Assembly (NCBI GenBank): GCA_009786175.1
Contig: WQTQ01000236.1
Location: 1-48,518 of the forward strand
DNA from: Bacillota bacterium
Lineage (GTDB): Bacteria; Bacillota_A; Clostridia; Lachnospirales; WQUN01
Direction of reading: 5' to 3'
Length of the DNA: 48,518 nt
In this document: positions 8,383 through 18,400 of the stretch, in pieces
Layout: the number at the start of each line of letters is the position of its first letter
Numbering within the stretch: the stretch's first letter is position 1
The notes under the pieces: model-generated
What the model was told of the DNA's origin: nothing
Database searches by the model: none
The model's input: the letters and a program-made list of their open reading frames with translations, nothing else
Translations under genes and position numbers: made by a program

Positions 8383-10000
8383 TGGCCGCCGTTAAACAGG
8401 CATTTAAAAACGCTTTTATAAGTGGGCTGGGCTTAGTTATACGGGATTTAAACTCTGGCCTAAACTGTACGCCAACAAACCACGGGTGTACATCTGTAGG
8501 CAGCTCTATCCCTTCCACGTGTTTTTCGTCGTGGGAAATGGCGGCCTCTATCATGCCATGTTTTATAAAATCATTGCGATACATATTGTTTAACTTGCAC
8601 AAATGGCGGAAACGTTCGTACACCTGATTTTCGCCATAGGCGGCTTCCAGTAAAGAATTTTCGGCCAATTTGCAGTGTTGGGCACCAAGGCGCATTTTTG
8701 GCTTTTCCCCGGTAACATTGCCTTCTTGCCTGTCGATATATTCAAAAATCGGCATAACAACATCCGGGTTTTCTTCCGCAGATGCAGCATCAGCAAGACC
8801 CATTACATCCCGCGCATATTCTATCATTGCGCACTGCATCCCCAGTCCAATACCAAGGAATGGGATTTTTTGTTCGCGGGCATACCGCGCGGCGGATATT
8901 AATCCGTCAACACCGTTTTGTCCGTAACCGTCTGGCATAAGTATTCCGCTTACACCGGAAAGCAGAGTCGCCGCATTGCTGTAATCAAGTTCACGGGAGT
9001 TAATCCATTTAATATTTACGTTTACATTTAGGCCTATGCCCGCATGTTTAATCGCCTCCACAACACTAAGATAGGCATCACGCAATTCCGTATATTTTCC
9101 AACAAGGCAAATAGAAATGTCTTTTGAAATCTGCTTTTCGTGGTTAACAAGGTTTCTCCACTCTATCAAATCCGGGGCAGGGTTATCCAAAGACAGCTGC
9201 TTACAAACAATATCCGCAAAATTTTCGTCTTCAAGCAAAAGCGGAATTTCGTATAAAGAGTTCACATCGCGGTTTTCGATAATACAGCTTTGGTCTACAT
9301 TGCAAAACATCGCAAGTTTTGTGCGCATGTCGTCCGGCATTGGGTGGTCTGTACGGCAAACAATGGCATCAGGCTTTATGCCAAGAGACATCAAATCTTT
9401 TACTGCGTTCTGTGCCGGTTTGGTTTTCATTTCGTCGGCAAAGCTAAGATACGGCACAAGCACTAAGTGAATGTACATAACATTTTCTGTACCCTTATCC
9501 TGGGAAATTTGGCGAATAGCCTCAATAAACGGTAAACTCTCTATGTCACCAACAGTACCGCCAATTTCTGAAATTATAATGTCGGATTGAGCATCTTTGC
9601 TGGCAAGGCATATGCGCTCTTTAATGGCATCGGTTATATGGGGGATAATTTGCACAGTCGCGCCTTTGTACGCACCCTTACGCTCTTTATTTAAAACTTC
9701 CCAATAAATTTTGCCGGCAGATACACTGTTGTTTACACCCAAATTTTCGTCTATGAAACGCTCGTAGTGGCCAAGGTCTAAATCGACTTCCGCGCCGTCT
9801 TCCGTTACGTATACCTCTCCGTGCTGGTACGGACTAAGAAGCCCCGGCTGCATATTAATGTACGGGTCAAACTTTTGAATGGTGACTTTGTACCCGCGGG
9901 CTTTAAGCAGCCGCCCCAATGACGCAACCGTTATACCCTTTCCAAGGCCGGAACATACTCCGCCGGTAACGAAAATGTACTTTGTACCTTGCTTGTTCAT
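8375..10000 (-). CDS. pyrG: CTP synthase with a degenerate glutaminase site
   Basis: The 541-residue protein converts UTP to CTP with ATP and ammonia. The synthetase half is intact: P-loop GLGKGITVASLGRLLKARG, the magnesium-binding EDGAEVDLDLGHYERF, EIGGTVGDIESLPF and MKTKPAQNAV. The C-terminal class I amidotransferase domain is full length but its active site is not. The usual LGICLGMQ reads LGIGLGMQ (Gly385 for the Cys nucleophile, codon 8846-8848). The usual FHPEF reads FRPEF (Arg514 for the catalytic His, codon 8459-8461). The oxyanion loop PGGFG reads PDGYG. I infer an ammonia-dependent enzyme unable to use glutamine. It sits between the nucleotidyltransferase and trmL. Confidence 0.95.
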   Translation of the reverse strand: MNKQGTKYIFVTGGVCSGLGKGITVASLGRLLKARGYKVTIQKFDPYINMQPGLLSPYQHGEVYVTEDGAEVDLDLGHYERFIDENLGVNNSVSAGKIYWEVLNKERKGAYKGATVQIIPHITDAIKERICLASKDAQSDIIISEIGGTVGDIESLPFIEAIRQISQDKGTENVMYIHLVLVPYLSFADEMKTKPAQNAVKDLMSLGIKPDAIVCRTDHPMPDDMRTKLAMFCNVDQSCIIENRDVNSLYEIPLLLEDENFADIVCKQLSLDNPAPDLIEWRNLVNHEKQISKDISICLVGKYTELRDAYLSVVEAIKHAGIGLNVNVNIKWINSRELDYSNAATLLSGVSGILMPDGYGQNGVDGLISAARYAREQKIPFLGIGLGMQCAMIEYARDVMGLADAASAEENPDVVMPIFEYIDRQEGNVTGEKPKMRLGAQHCKLAENSLLEAAYGENQVYERFRHLCKLNNMYRNDFIKHGMIEAAISHDEKHVEGIELPTDVHPWFVGVQFRPEFKSRITKPSPLIKAFLNACLTAANV

Positions 10001-10032
10001 GCCAAAAACCCTTTCGAAATTTTATTTTTTGT

Positions 10033-10752
10033 CTACTTTATTTGCTCATACATTTCAATTGTCCCTATATCGTAACAGTCACCGTTCATGGTGTATGCGT
10101 AAATATCGCGGATTTTATACAGCCACCCGGGGAAATAGCCGGGCGAATCCGGGTTGTTTCCTTCTTCTAAGTACCGTCTAAACAGCGGAATTGTGTCTTT
10201 GCGATAGAAATACGATGCAAATATTCCAATGTTAGACTCGGGTTTATCAGGTTTTTCTACAAGGTGAAGCACCTTGCCGTTCTCGTCCAGCTTTGCTACT
10301 GCAAAAGCCTTAAGCTGTTCTATGTCATCAAGCTCTTTTCCCGCTACGGTATCGCAGCCCGTCTTACGGAAAACTTCGTACTGCTCTGTTAAATCGTAAG
10401 TAAAATAATTGTCTCCCGCAACTACAAAAAGTTCGTCATCAATATTTTTCTCAGTTATTGCAAAAAAAATATCGCCAATTGCACCGCGCTTATTTTCGTT
10501 AGAGGTTGTACCGTCGTCTAGCACCTCTATGGGGATAGACGTTGACGAAGTTGTTGCCCACTTTGAAAAATGCGGAAAAAATTTACTGTTGGTTACGGCG
10601 TAAATTGTGTCCACTTGGGGCAGTTTGTTAATTTGCTCTACAATGTAGTCGATTACCGGCTTGCCTTTGATGGGCAATAAAGCCTTTGGCATATTTTCCG
10701 TTAACGGATACATGCGTGTGGCATACCCGGCTAATAAAATTATGGCTTTCAT
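10033..10752 (-). CDS. Sugar-phosphate nucleotidyltransferase (NTP_transferase family)
   Basis: The 239-residue protein has the pyrophosphorylase signature LLAGYATRMYPLTENMPKAL at the N-terminus, LPIKGKPVIDYI, the metal-site region FVVAGDNYFTYDL, VEKPDKPESNIGIF, and a C-terminal YDIGTIEMYEQ. Such enzymes couple a sugar-1-phosphate or a phosphocholine-like substrate to an NTP (RmlA/GalU/LicC relatives); the exact substrate is not readable. At 239 residues it lacks the C-terminal helix extension of long RmlA enzymes. Its start overlaps the preceding lipoprotein gene by ATGA, showing translational coupling, and pyrG follows 32 bp later. Confidence 0.85.
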   Translation of the reverse strand: MKAIILLAGYATRMYPLTENMPKALLPIKGKPVIDYIVEQINKLPQVDTIYAVTNSKFFPHFSKWATTSSTSIPIEVLDDGTTSNENKRGAIGDIFFAITEKNIDDELFVVAGDNYFTYDLTEQYEVFRKTGCDTVAGKELDDIEQLKAFAVAKLDENGKVLHLVEKPDKPESNIGIFASYFYRKDTIPLFRRYLEEGNNPDSPGYFPGWLYKIRDIYAYTMNGDCYDIGTIEMYEQIK

Positions 10753-11759
10753 TGTCGCATCGCCTCCAGTACGCTATGGTTTATTGTATAGTCTGCGCTT
10801 GCAATCCAGCCGTCTAAAAGTTCATCAATGGAATCCGCCCTATGGGCAAACGTATGAGTGTCAACAAAAGCCTGCTCTATTTCAGCGTCCGTGGCCTCTG
10901 TGCGGCTTTGGATGTATACCAAAAAAAAGAAATCGTCGATGTAAAAAACATGGGATACGTCCCCGGATTGCAGGTGAAATATTGCATTTTTGTCATGGTC
11001 GTACAGGCCAAAAATTTGTAGAAATAAGTTAATGTCATAAAGTATTGCGCCGCCGTCCACGTTATAAAAAAACGAATGTTCGCGAGCCAGCTCGTCGAAA
11101 TTGCCGGTGCCTTCCGTAGTAAGTCGGTAGTGCAAGTTTTGCATTGTGCTAAGGTCTTGGTTAACAATGTATTTTAACTGAATATCCGCAAGAAAATTAC
11201 GGTTTGCTTCCGCAAAAGCCGCAAATTCATGCTGGTATTCCGCAATATTTGGGGTGTAGTTTGTTACATAGTGGTCCAGCAAACGGCTAAGAAGCGTACC
11301 AACCGCAAAAAAATCTACCAGGCGTTCGTCGGTAATCATGCCGGAAAGCCCCATTATCCCCACGTTCATTTCCGCTACGGGAAGCATTTCATCCATGTCT
11401 TCCGGGGTTATGCCAAGGCCATGCCGGTTTGCGTGGTGGATTACGGTCATAAATTCTATCAGTTGGGCCATGGCAGCATTTTGTGCTTCTTCCGTGTCCG
11501 GGGTTAACCCCATAATGCCCGCCACAAAGCGCAGGTCATTCTCGAAAATAGGCTCACCTTCAAAAACCATAACCACAGCTGCATCTTGGGCTTGCTGCTG
11601 CGGCATTGGAGTTGTCTCAACGGTGGTTGTTTCGTTATTATTTTGAACTGTGGTGCCGTTCGTACTTTCCCCAGAGGACGAACCGCGCCCGCACCCGGCA
11701 AAACCCAGAAAAAGCACAGTTATAATTAACGCCGCTGCATATTTTCCTTTGTTAAACAT
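10749..11759 (-). CDS. PrsA/SurA-like peptidyl-prolyl isomerase lipoprotein
   Basis: The 336-residue protein has a signal sequence ending in the lipobox LGFAGC and a Ser/Asn/Thr-rich linker. A SurA_N-like helical chaperone region follows (residues about 60-180). The C-terminal segment has parvulin-like spacing: LKYIVNQD, FDELAREHSFFYNVDGGAI, ALFHL-type LQSGDVSHVFYIDDFFFLVYIQSR. It probably assists folding of exported proteins at the outer membrane face, fitting its place downstream of secA. The parvulin core is diverged, so isomerase activity is uncertain. CGGAGG lies 6 nt before the ATG. Confidence 0.75.
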   Translation of the reverse strand: MFNKGKYAAALIITVLFLGFAGCGRGSSSGESTNGTTVQNNNETTTVETTPMPQQQAQDAAVVMVFEGEPIFENDLRFVAGIMGLTPDTEEAQNAAMAQLIEFMTVIHHANRHGLGITPEDMDEMLPVAEMNVGIMGLSGMITDERLVDFFAVGTLLSRLLDHYVTNYTPNIAEYQHEFAAFAEANRNFLADIQLKYIVNQDLSTMQNLHYRLTTEGTGNFDELAREHSFFYNVDGGAILYDINLFLQIFGLYDHDKNAIFHLQSGDVSHVFYIDDFFFLVYIQSRTEATDAEIEQAFVDTHTFAHRADSIDELLDGWIASADYTINHSVLEAMRQ

Positions 11760-11786
11760 TGTTATCCTCCGTGCTAACTCTTTTTG

Positions 11787-12710
11787 CTAAAACCATTCGT
11801 CTATACATTTTTGTAACCCCTTGGGCAGTGGTGCCTCCCAGGTTATGCCCTGGGCCGGGATACTTAACCGGCGGCAATGCAGCAATTGCGATTGTCCAAA
11901 CGGTGTGGAATGCCCCCCGTATTTTTTATCCCCCGCCAACGGATGCCCTATGGCGGCAAAGTGTGCCCGTATTTGGTGGCTGCGGCCGGTTATAGGGTTT
12001 ACAGACACCAATGTATGCTTGCCATCTCTAGAAACCGCCAGCACCGTGTACGCTGTGGTAACCGCGTTGCCCGTGTCGGTGTTTACCACCCGGGCAAGGT
12101 TGGCTTTGCTCTCCTTTTGGTAGTACCCGCGCAAAACACGGCTTTTACCAACTTTGCCAAGCTCCCCTTCAACTACAGTAACGTACTCTTTGTCCATGCC
12201 CTGGTTAGCGAACATGGCATTTATATCTTGCAGGGTGTGGAGGGTTTTTCCACACACTACTAAACCGCTTGTGTTTACATCCAAGCGGTTACATAAAGCC
12301 GGTACAAATGTATCAGATGGGTCGTAAGCCCCGGATTGCTGTAAGTAATACAACACCCGCCCAAGCAAATGGTCATCCTTTTTATTCATGCCCCCGTGGG
12401 AAGGAAGCCCCTGGGGCTTGTTAACAATCAGCAGGTTTTCATCCTCAAAAACTATGCCCGTTAGGGGCCTGGCTTCGGAAATTTCGCGTACTTTGCGGAA
12501 TTTTTCGATTGTTTCGTCCGCAAGGTAAAGCTGCACCATATCGCCTGCCTGCAGCAACTCCGAGCCTTTGGCACGCCCTTCATTGAGGGTGATATTTTTT
12601 TTCCGCAGCATTTTATAAATGAAATTTTCCGGCGCGGCGTTTAAATATTGAAAAAGAAACTTGTCCAGCCTGCGGTTTGTGTTGGCGGCTGTAATTTGTA
12701 CGGTTTGCAT
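11787..12710 (-). CDS. RluA-family ribosomal/tRNA pseudouridine synthase
   Basis: The 307-residue enzyme has an N-terminal S4 RNA-binding domain (RRLDKFLFQYLNAAPENFIYKMLRKKNI) and a PseudoU_synth_2 domain. Motif I is NKPQGLPSHGG. The catalytic-Asp motif normally written HRLDxxTSG appears as NRLDVNTSGLVV, retaining the Asp with His replaced by Asn. GRSHQIRAHFAAIGHPLAGDKKYGG is motif III. It isomerises uridine in 23S rRNA (RluC/RluD-like) or another RNA; the site cannot be assigned. It starts 3 nt after the prfB stop. Confidence 0.9.
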   Translation of the reverse strand: MQTVQITAANTNRRLDKFLFQYLNAAPENFIYKMLRKKNITLNEGRAKGSELLQAGDMVQLYLADETIEKFRKVREISEARPLTGIVFEDENLLIVNKPQGLPSHGGMNKKDDHLLGRVLYYLQQSGAYDPSDTFVPALCNRLDVNTSGLVVCGKTLHTLQDINAMFANQGMDKEYVTVVEGELGKVGKSRVLRGYYQKESKANLARVVNTDTGNAVTTAYTVLAVSRDGKHTLVSVNPITGRSHQIRAHFAAIGHPLAGDKKYGGHSTPFGQSQLLHCRRLSIPAQGITWEAPLPKGLQKCIDEWF

Positions 12711-12713
12711 AGT

Positions 12714-13830
12714 CTACTCGCTTTCAAGCTTATGCTGCCAGATTAGATACGCGTTCATGAAAGGGTCTAACCCGCCGTCCATTACCGCTTGCAGGTTGCC
12801 GGTTTCTTCGTTAGTGCGGTGGTCTTTTACCAGGCTGTACGGGTGGAAAACGTAGGAGCGGATTTGGCTTCCCCAGGCGTTGTCCTTTATTTCGCCGCGA
12901 ATGCCGGAAAGTTTACTAAGCTGCTCTTCACGCTGCTTCAAAAACAGCTTAGCTTGCAGCATTTTCATGGCCCTTTCACGGTTTTGAATTTGGCTGCGCT
13001 CATTTTGGCATTGGACAATTATGCCCGTTGGAATGTGGGTAATGCGTATTGCGGATTCTGTCTTGTTTACATGCTGGCCGCCTGCGCCGCCGGAACGGTA
13101 TGTGTCTACCTTTAAATCTTCCGGGTTTATTTCTATGGAAATGGAATCGTCAAGTTCGGGCATAACATCGCAGGAAGCAAAGGATGTATGCCGCCGCCCG
13201 CTGGAGTCGAATGGTGAAATGCGCACCAGACGGTGAATCCCCTTTTCGCTTCGTAAGTAACCAAAGGCATTGTCGCCGCTTACTTGAAAGGTCACGGATT
13301 TAATACCCGCTTCGTCACCGTCCAAATAGTCCAGTACCTCAAAATTATAACCCCGCTTTTCTGCCCATTTCCCGTACATGCGAAACAGAATCTCTGTCCA
13401 GTCGCAGGATTCTGTACCGCCTGCACCCGGGTGAAGGGTGACAATGGCGTTATTCGCATCGTATTCGCCGCTTAGCAGAGTTTCTACGCGTAATTGGTCG
13501 TAGGTGTCTATGAAGGATGCGGCAGCTTCTTTTGCCTCGGGGATTATGGACTCGTCCTTCATCTCAATTCCCATATCCGCTAGGGTTAACGCGTCTTCAT
13601 AGCTGGTTTCCAGCCTCTCGAAAGCCGCAACTTTGTTTTTTAGAAATTTCAGCTGTTTTAGTACAACCTGGGAATTTGATTGGTCACCCCAAAAATCCGG
13701 GTCTAATGTTTTTGCTTCCAGTTCATCAATTTCTTTACGGGAGCCGACCAGGTCAAAGTGAATCTCCCATTTCGATTAATTTTGCTTTGTATGGCTGTAA
13801 TGTGCGTTTTAGCTCTTCTAGCATTAGCAA
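12714..13830 (-). CDS. prfB: Peptide chain release factor 2, with programmed +1 frameshift
   Basis: RF2 recognises UAA/UGA and triggers peptide release. It is encoded in two frames. The first 25 codons run from TTG at 13830 (AAAGGAG 9 nt upstream) to CTT, followed by an in-frame TGA at 13753-13755. Slipping +1 at CTTTGAC continues in the frame that ends at 12714, giving about 371 residues. Visible motifs are the RF2 anticodon tripeptide SPF (RLVRISPFDSSGRRH) and the peptidyl-transferase GGQ (SGGAGGQHVNKTESAIR). secA lies just upstream on the same strand, a common Firmicutes order. Without the shift, only a 25-residue peptide is made. Confidence 0.95.
13752..13769 (-). promoter_or_regulatory. 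Programmed +1 ribosomal frameshift site of prfB
   Basis: The minus strand reads GGGAGATTCACTTTGAC. A Shine-Dalgarno-like GGGAG stands 5 nt before the slippery CTT, which is followed by the TGA stop and C. This is the classic RF2 autoregulation signal: low RF2 lets the ribosome slip past the poorly terminated UGA-C. Confidence 0.93.
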
Positions 13831-13858
13831 TTATTTCAACTCCTTTGTAAGTGCTTTA

Positions 13859-16444
13859 TTACCTGCCCCCGCAGCATCTCTTATACTTATTCCCACTACC
13901 GCACGGGCATGGGCTGTTAGGCCCTACTTTTTCTTCAGCCCTACGGGTGGGCTTTTTAACAGCGGCAATTTCGCTGCTGTTGGTGGACAAATCTTCTTTT
14001 TTAACGAGCTGCTTCATTTCCAATTTTTGTTCTTCTGCAACTTTTACATTAAATAACGCACGGACGGTGTCAAGCTGTATGCCGTTGCTCATTTCTTCAT
14101 ACATATCGTAACTAACAAATTTATACTCTACAAGCGGATCCCGCTGGGCAAAGGAACGTAATGCAATACCCTGGCGTAACTGGTCCATTTCGTCTATATG
14201 ATCCATCCATCGGCGGTCTACAGCACGCATCATTACTATGCGCTCTATTTCGCGCATACGTTCCGGGGTTATTTCCGCTTCTTTTTTCTCGTAAATGGCT
14301 ATGGCATCGTTGCACAGCCGTTCTTTTATTTGCGCTTTAGTTATTCGGTCTAACTCGTCACTGGTCAGTTCCAAGGCAGGCTTGTGGAAAAGTATCACCA
14401 AATTGTCGTTTAGCCCCGGTAAATCCCAGTCTTCCGGGGTGTCGCTTTCAACGGTAAACTGGTCTACGGCGCGGCCAACTATATCTTTTATCATTGAAAT
14501 AATTTTGTCGCGCATGTCTTCCCCGGCAATTACCTTGTCCCGCTGGGCGTAGATAATTTCCCGCTGCTCGTTCATAACCTGGTCGTACTGCAACAGGTTT
14601 TTGCGAATACCAAAGTTATTGCCCTCAACTTTAGTTTGGGCTTTTTCCACGGCGTTAGACACCATTTTGTGTTCGATCACATCGTCTTCGTCCATTTTTA
14701 TCATGTCTGCAAGCTTACCAATGCGGTCGCCGCCAAACAGGCGCATTAAATCGTCTTCGAAGGAAATATAAAAACGGGAATCCCCCGGGTCGCCCTGACG
14801 GCCTGCGCGGCCGCGCAGCTGATTGTCTATGCGGCGGGCTTCATGCCGCTCTGTACCTATTACTTTAAGACCGCCAAGCTCACGCACGCCTTCACCCAGC
14901 ATAATGTCTGTACCGCGGCCCGCCATGTTGGTGGCAATGGTTACGTTACCCGCCTGACCTGCAAGGGCAATAATTTCTGCCTCGCGCTCGTGGTGTTTGG
15001 CGTTTAATACCTCGTGCTTTATGCCTTCTTTTTTGAGAAGCGTGCTTACATGCTCAGATTTCTCAATAGAAGTTGTACCAACCAAAACAGGCTGGTTTCT
15101 TGTATGGCAGTCTTTAATGTCCCGTACAATGGCGCGGTATTTTGCAGTTTCTGTACGGTAAACCGCATCCGGGTGGTCATTACGGATCATCGGCATATTT
15201 GTTGGAATAGAAACAACGTCTAGTCCGTAAATTTCGCGGAATTCATTTACTTCTGTCATAGCCGTACCGGTTGCGCCGGCCTTTTTTGTGTACTTGTTAA
15301 AAAAGTTTTGGAAAGTAATTGTGGCTGCGGTTTTGCTTTCCCGCTGAACCTTTACGTTTTCTTTTGCTTCTATAGCCTGATGCATACCTTCCGAAAAACG
15401 GCGGCCCGGCATCAAACGACCCGTAAAGCCGTCAACAATTATAATTTCCCCGTCTTTTACCACATACTCAACATCACGCTGATAACTGTAATTTGCCCTT
15501 AAGGCGTTGTTTACATGGTGCTGGATTTCGATATTTTCCGGGTCTGACAGGTTGTCTATGCCAAAGTAACGTTCGGTTTTTTGAACACCTACTTGTGTTA
15601 GGGTTACAGCTTTGCGTTTTTCATCTACAACAAAGTCACCTTCTTCTTGTATTTCTTGCCGCAAAATTGGGTTCATGGCGTCTTCTTCATTCAAAATGCG
15701 GCCTTTTTTTAAGGTTCTTACAAATTGATCCGCGCGGCTGTACATCATTGTAGATTTATCGCCGGGGCGGCTAATGATAAGCGGCGTACGGGCTTCGTCT
15801 ATTAAAATAGAGTCCACCTCGTCAATTATGGCGTAATGCAAACCCCGGTGTACTTTTTCGCTTTCATGAACTACCATATTGTCACGCAGGTAATCGAAAC
15901 CAAGTTCGTTGTTGGTGGCGTAGGTAATGTCGCAGGCATAGGCGGCGCGGCGTTCTTCCGTTTTAAGGCTGTTAAGAATACAGCCAACGCTAAGGCCAAG
16001 GTACTTGTAAATTACCCCCATCAACTCTGCATGGTATTGGGCCAAGTATTCGTTAACGGTTACAAGGTGAGCACCCTTGCCTTCCAATGCGTTCAAATAT
16101 AATGGAAGGGCAACCGTTTGAGTTTTACCTTCACCTGTTTTCATTTCGGCAATGCGCCCTTGGTGCAGCACCATGCCGCCGATAAGCTGTACGCGGAAGT
16201 GACGCTTGTCCGGGTTTAAACGGACGTTGGCTTCACGGAAAACAGCAAAAGCCTCGGGCAAAATGTCATCCAAGGTTTGTCCGTCTGCAAGGCGGCGTTT
16301 AAACTCGTCTGTTTTGCCACGCAGTTCGCCTTCCGTAAGCCGTTTCATATCCGGCTCAAGAGCTTCTATGCGGTCGATGGCCGGTGTCATACGCTTTATT
16401 TCTTTTTCGCTGTAATTTCCAAAGATTTTTTCTAAAATACCCAT
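13859..16444 (-). CDS. secA: Preprotein translocase ATPase SecA
   Basis: SecA is the motor that pushes unfolded preproteins through SecYEG. The 861-residue protein has Walker [15 protein letters not shown] (about residues 100-113), the DEAD-type [20 protein letters not shown], the preprotein cross-linking domain, helicase motifs [19 protein letters not shown] and [20 protein letters not shown], and the zinc-binding C-terminus [13 protein letters not shown]. Length is normal. GAGGAG lies 7 nt before the ATG. It heads the minus-strand unit secA-prfB-rlu-prsA-like-nucleotidyltransferase-pyrG-trmL. Confidence 0.98.
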   Translation of the reverse strand: MGILEKIFGNYSEKEIKRMTPAIDRIEALEPDMKRLTEGELRGKTDEFKRRLADGQTLDDILPEAFAVFREANVRLNPDKRHFRVQLIGGMVLHQGRIAEMKTGEGKTQTVALPLYLNALEGKGAHLVTVNEYLAQYHAELMGVIYKYLGLSVGCILNSLKTEERRAAYACDITYATNNELGFDYLRDNMVVHESEKVHRGLHYAIIDEVDSILIDEARTPLIISRPGDKSTMMYSRADQFVRTLKKGRILNEEDAMNPILRQEIQEEGDFVVDEKRKAVTLTQVGVQKTERYFGIDNLSDPENIEIQHHVNNALRANYSYQRDVEYVVKDGEIIIVDGFTGRLMPGRRFSEGMHQAIEAKENVKVQRESKTAATITFQNFFNKYTKKAGATGTAMTEVNEFREIYGLDVVSIPTNMPMIRNDHPDAVYRTETAKYRAIVRDIKDCHTRNQPVLVGTTSIEKSEHVSTLLKKEGIKHEVLNAKHHEREAEIIALAGQAGNVTIATNMAGRGTDIMLGEGVRELGGLKVIGTERHEARRIDNQLRGRAGRQGDPGDSRFYISFEDDLMRLFGGDRIGKLADMIKMDEDDVIEHKMVSNAVEKAQTKVEGNNFGIRKNLLQYDQVMNEQREIIYAQRDKVIAGEDMRDKIISMIKDIVGRAVDQFTVESDTPEDWDLPGLNDNLVILFHKPALELTSDELDRITKAQIKERLCNDAIAIYEKKEAEITPERMREIERIVMMRAVDRRWMDHIDEMDQLRQGIALRSFAQRDPLVEYKFVSYDMYEEMSNGIQLDTVRALFNVKVAEEQKLEMKQLVKKEDLSTNSSEIAAVKKPTRRAEEKVGPNSPCPCGSGNKYKRCCGGR

Positions 16445-16512
16445 ATTAACTCCTCGTCATTTATAAATAATACTGGTACAATGTGTATGAACATTTAGAT
16501 TAAGTTTAACAG

Positions 16513-16542
16513 TTGCCGGCAAGGTTAGCAAGGGGTTATAAA
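16513..16542 (+). promoter_or_regulatory. Possible promoter for the ggt homologue
   Basis: TTGCCG (16513-16518), an 18-bp spacer and TATAAA (16537-16542) form a plausible sigma-A site in the 212-bp gap between secA and the gamma-glutamyltransferase gene. The palindromic element lies 27 bp downstream, in the predicted leader. The rest of this gap holds a possible but unclear secA promoter. Confidence 0.4.
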
Positions 16543-16568
16543 AACTTTCGGTTCACCTTTCATGTGGC

Positions 16569-16588
16569 ACCCCCTGATATCAGGGGGT
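16569..16588. repeat. Palindromic element copy 2 (20-bp palindrome)
   Basis: The core CCCCCTGATATCAGGGGG flanked by A and T gives a 20-bp perfect palindrome. It is intergenic, between divergent secA and the ggt homologue. Confidence 0.9.
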
Positions 16589-16656
16589 AAATTGAAAATC
16601 TGCAACTTCTTCTATTGCAATTATTGCAATCGTATAAACGGAAAGGACAAATAAAC

Positions 16657-18282
16657 ATGACAACACCTAGTTTTGACCCGTTAAAAAACCCTTATTCATC
16701 CACACGCAACACTTTTTATGCCGCAAAGGGCATGGTAGCTACATCCCAGCCGCTGGCTGCCCAAGCAGGCCTTGAAATTTTGAAAAAAGGCGGAAACGCC
16801 ATAGACGCGGCAATCGCCACAGCCGCATGTCTAACTGTAGTAGAGCCTACATCCAACGGTATTGGTGCCGACGCTTTCGCAATTGTTTGGACAAAAGGCG
16901 AATTGCACGGACTTAATTCGTCCGGCAAATCGCCTCAGAGTATTTCCATAGACAATGTAAAAGCTCTTGGGCATACAGAGATGCCAAAGATGGGAATGGT
17001 ACCCGTTACCGTCCCAGGCGCGCCCGGTGCGTGGGCAGAGCTTTCGCAAAGGTTTGGCCGTTTACCGTTAATCGAAATTTTATCCCCGGCAATTAACTAT
17101 GCCCAAAACGGGTACCCATTATCCCCTACCCTGGGCAAAAGCTGGGGGCGAGCTTACAGCGCGTATAAAAACCGCTGCCAAAGCGCGGAATTTGCTCCAT
17201 GGTTTGATACTTTTGCGCCAAAAGGCCGGGCACCGTATATTGGCGAGGTTTGGTCTTCACCGGGCCACGCCGCCACGCTTACGGAAATTGGCGAAACAAA
17301 CGCGGAAAGTTTTTACCGCGGCAGCCTGGCAGAAAAAATCGCCGCCTTTTGCGTGAAATACGGCGGGTTTTTAACAGCAGATGACCTGGCGGCATTCAAA
17401 CCGGAATGGGTAAATCCTATTTCCGTAAACTATCGCGGCTACGACGTATGGGAAATACCGCCAAGCGGCCAGGGAATTGTGGCGTTAATTGCTCTAAACA
17501 TCATTAAAGGGTTTAGTTTTAGCCAAAGCGATATATACGATGCAGAAACCTGCCACAAGCAATTCGAGGCAATAAAATTAGCTTTCTCCTGCGGCAAAAA
17601 AGCCGTAACAGACCCGGAACATATGGACGTTTCCGTGGAAGATTTGCTTTCCGACGCCTTTGCCGATGAATTGCGCAGCAAAATTACCGGTACAGCCCAA
17701 GAGCCAATCGCTTATCTGCCGCCCAAAAGCGGTACCGTATACTTGGCCGCAGCAGATGGCGAAGGCAACATGGTAAGTTTTATACAAAGCAATTACATGG
17801 GCTTTGGCTCTGGAATAGTTATTCCCGGCACAGGAATTGGCCTGCAAAACCGCGGGGCAGATTTTAGTCTTGACCCGGCACACACAAATGCCCTTGCAGG
17901 CGGGAAAAAAACTTATCACACTATTATCCCCGGCTTTCTAACAAAAAGCGGCGTACCTGTCGGCCCATTCGGTGTAATGGGCGGATACATGCAGCCTCAA
18001 GGCCATATGCAGGTTATCATGAATACCGTAGATTTTCATCTTAACCCTCAATCCGCGCTGGACGCGCCGCGCTGGCAATGGATTAGCGGTAAAACATTTG
18101 AAGTAGAAAATCATTTCCCAAAACATGTGGCGGAAGAATTGGTAAATCGTGGACATCAGGTGAACATGTGCCTGGATTCCGGCAGCTTTGGCCGTGGGCA
18201 AATTATATGGCGAGACGCGGAAAGCGGCGTATTGGCGGGCGGAACAGAGTCCAGAACAGACGGTGCGGTTGCAACATGGTAA
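16657..18282 (+). CDS. Gamma-glutamyltransferase family protein (YwrD-like Ntn hydrolase)
   Basis: The 541-residue proenzyme belongs to the family that moves or hydrolyses gamma-glutamyl groups. It has the GGT start FYAAKGMVATSQPLAAQAGLEIL, GGNAIDAAIATAACLTVVEP, and the autocleavage region PKSGTVYLAAADGEGNMVSF, where the Thr of SGTVYL should become the N-terminal nucleophile of the small subunit. MGFGSGIVIPGTGIGLQNRG and a GGYMQPQGHMQVIMN motif follow. No signal peptide is present, unlike secreted GGTs, so it is probably cytoplasmic and YwrD-like. The ATG at 16657 has GGAAAGGAC upstream; a longer in-frame start at 16615 is rejected. Confidence 0.88.
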   Translation: MTTPSFDPLKNPYSSTRNTFYAAKGMVATSQPLAAQAGLEILKKGGNAIDAAIATAACLTVVEPTSNGIGADAFAIVWTKGELHGLNSSGKSPQSISIDNVKALGHTEMPKMGMVPVTVPGAPGAWAELSQRFGRLPLIEILSPAINYAQNGYPLSPTLGKSWGRAYSAYKNRCQSAEFAPWFDTFAPKGRAPYIGEVWSSPGHAATLTEIGETNAESFYRGSLAEKIAAFCVKYGGFLTADDLAAFKPEWVNPISVNYRGYDVWEIPPSGQGIVALIALNIIKGFSFSQSDIYDAETCHKQFEAIKLAFSCGKKAVTDPEHMDVSVEDLLSDAFADELRSKITGTAQEPIAYLPPKSGTVYLAAADGEGNMVSFIQSNYMGFGSGIVIPGTGIGLQNRGADFSLDPAHTNALAGGKKTYHTIIPGFLTKSGVPVGPFGVMGGYMQPQGHMQVIMNTVDFHLNPQSALDAPRWQWISGKTFEVENHFPKHVAEELVNRGHQVNMCLDSGSFGRGQIIWRDAESGVLAGGTESRTDGAVATW

Positions 18283-18328
18283 CTGTGCAAGTAGATTGTC
18301 ATTTTTGTACTAAAATTGTAGAGCGATA

Positions 18329-18357
18329 TTGCAATTAGATTACAGTTATGTTATAAA
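18329..18357 (+). promoter_or_regulatory. Predicted promoter of the VWA/tubulin-like operon
   Basis: TTGCAA (18329-18334), 17 bp, and TATAAA (18352-18357) lie 44 bp before the first ATG of the five-gene block. A second TATAAT (18374-18379) has no clear -35. No terminator was found between the ggt homologue and this site, so read-through is possible. Confidence 0.5.
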
Positions 18358-18400
18358 TGTGGGTAAATTGCAGTATAATCCTGGGAGGCGGAGATTACTA

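Noticed and set aside
13753..13755. In-frame TGA in prfB as a selenocysteine codon, given the selenium locus
   Set aside because: It sits in the standard RF2 CTTTGAC shift site, and the +1 frame continues with full RF2 homology.
16614..16630. Two ATTGCAAT sites upstream of the ggt homologue and a third at 18328 upstream of the VWA gene, as a shared operator
   Set aside because: The motif is 8 bp, AT-rich and self-complementary, so chance copies are expected; no spacing rule links the sites.
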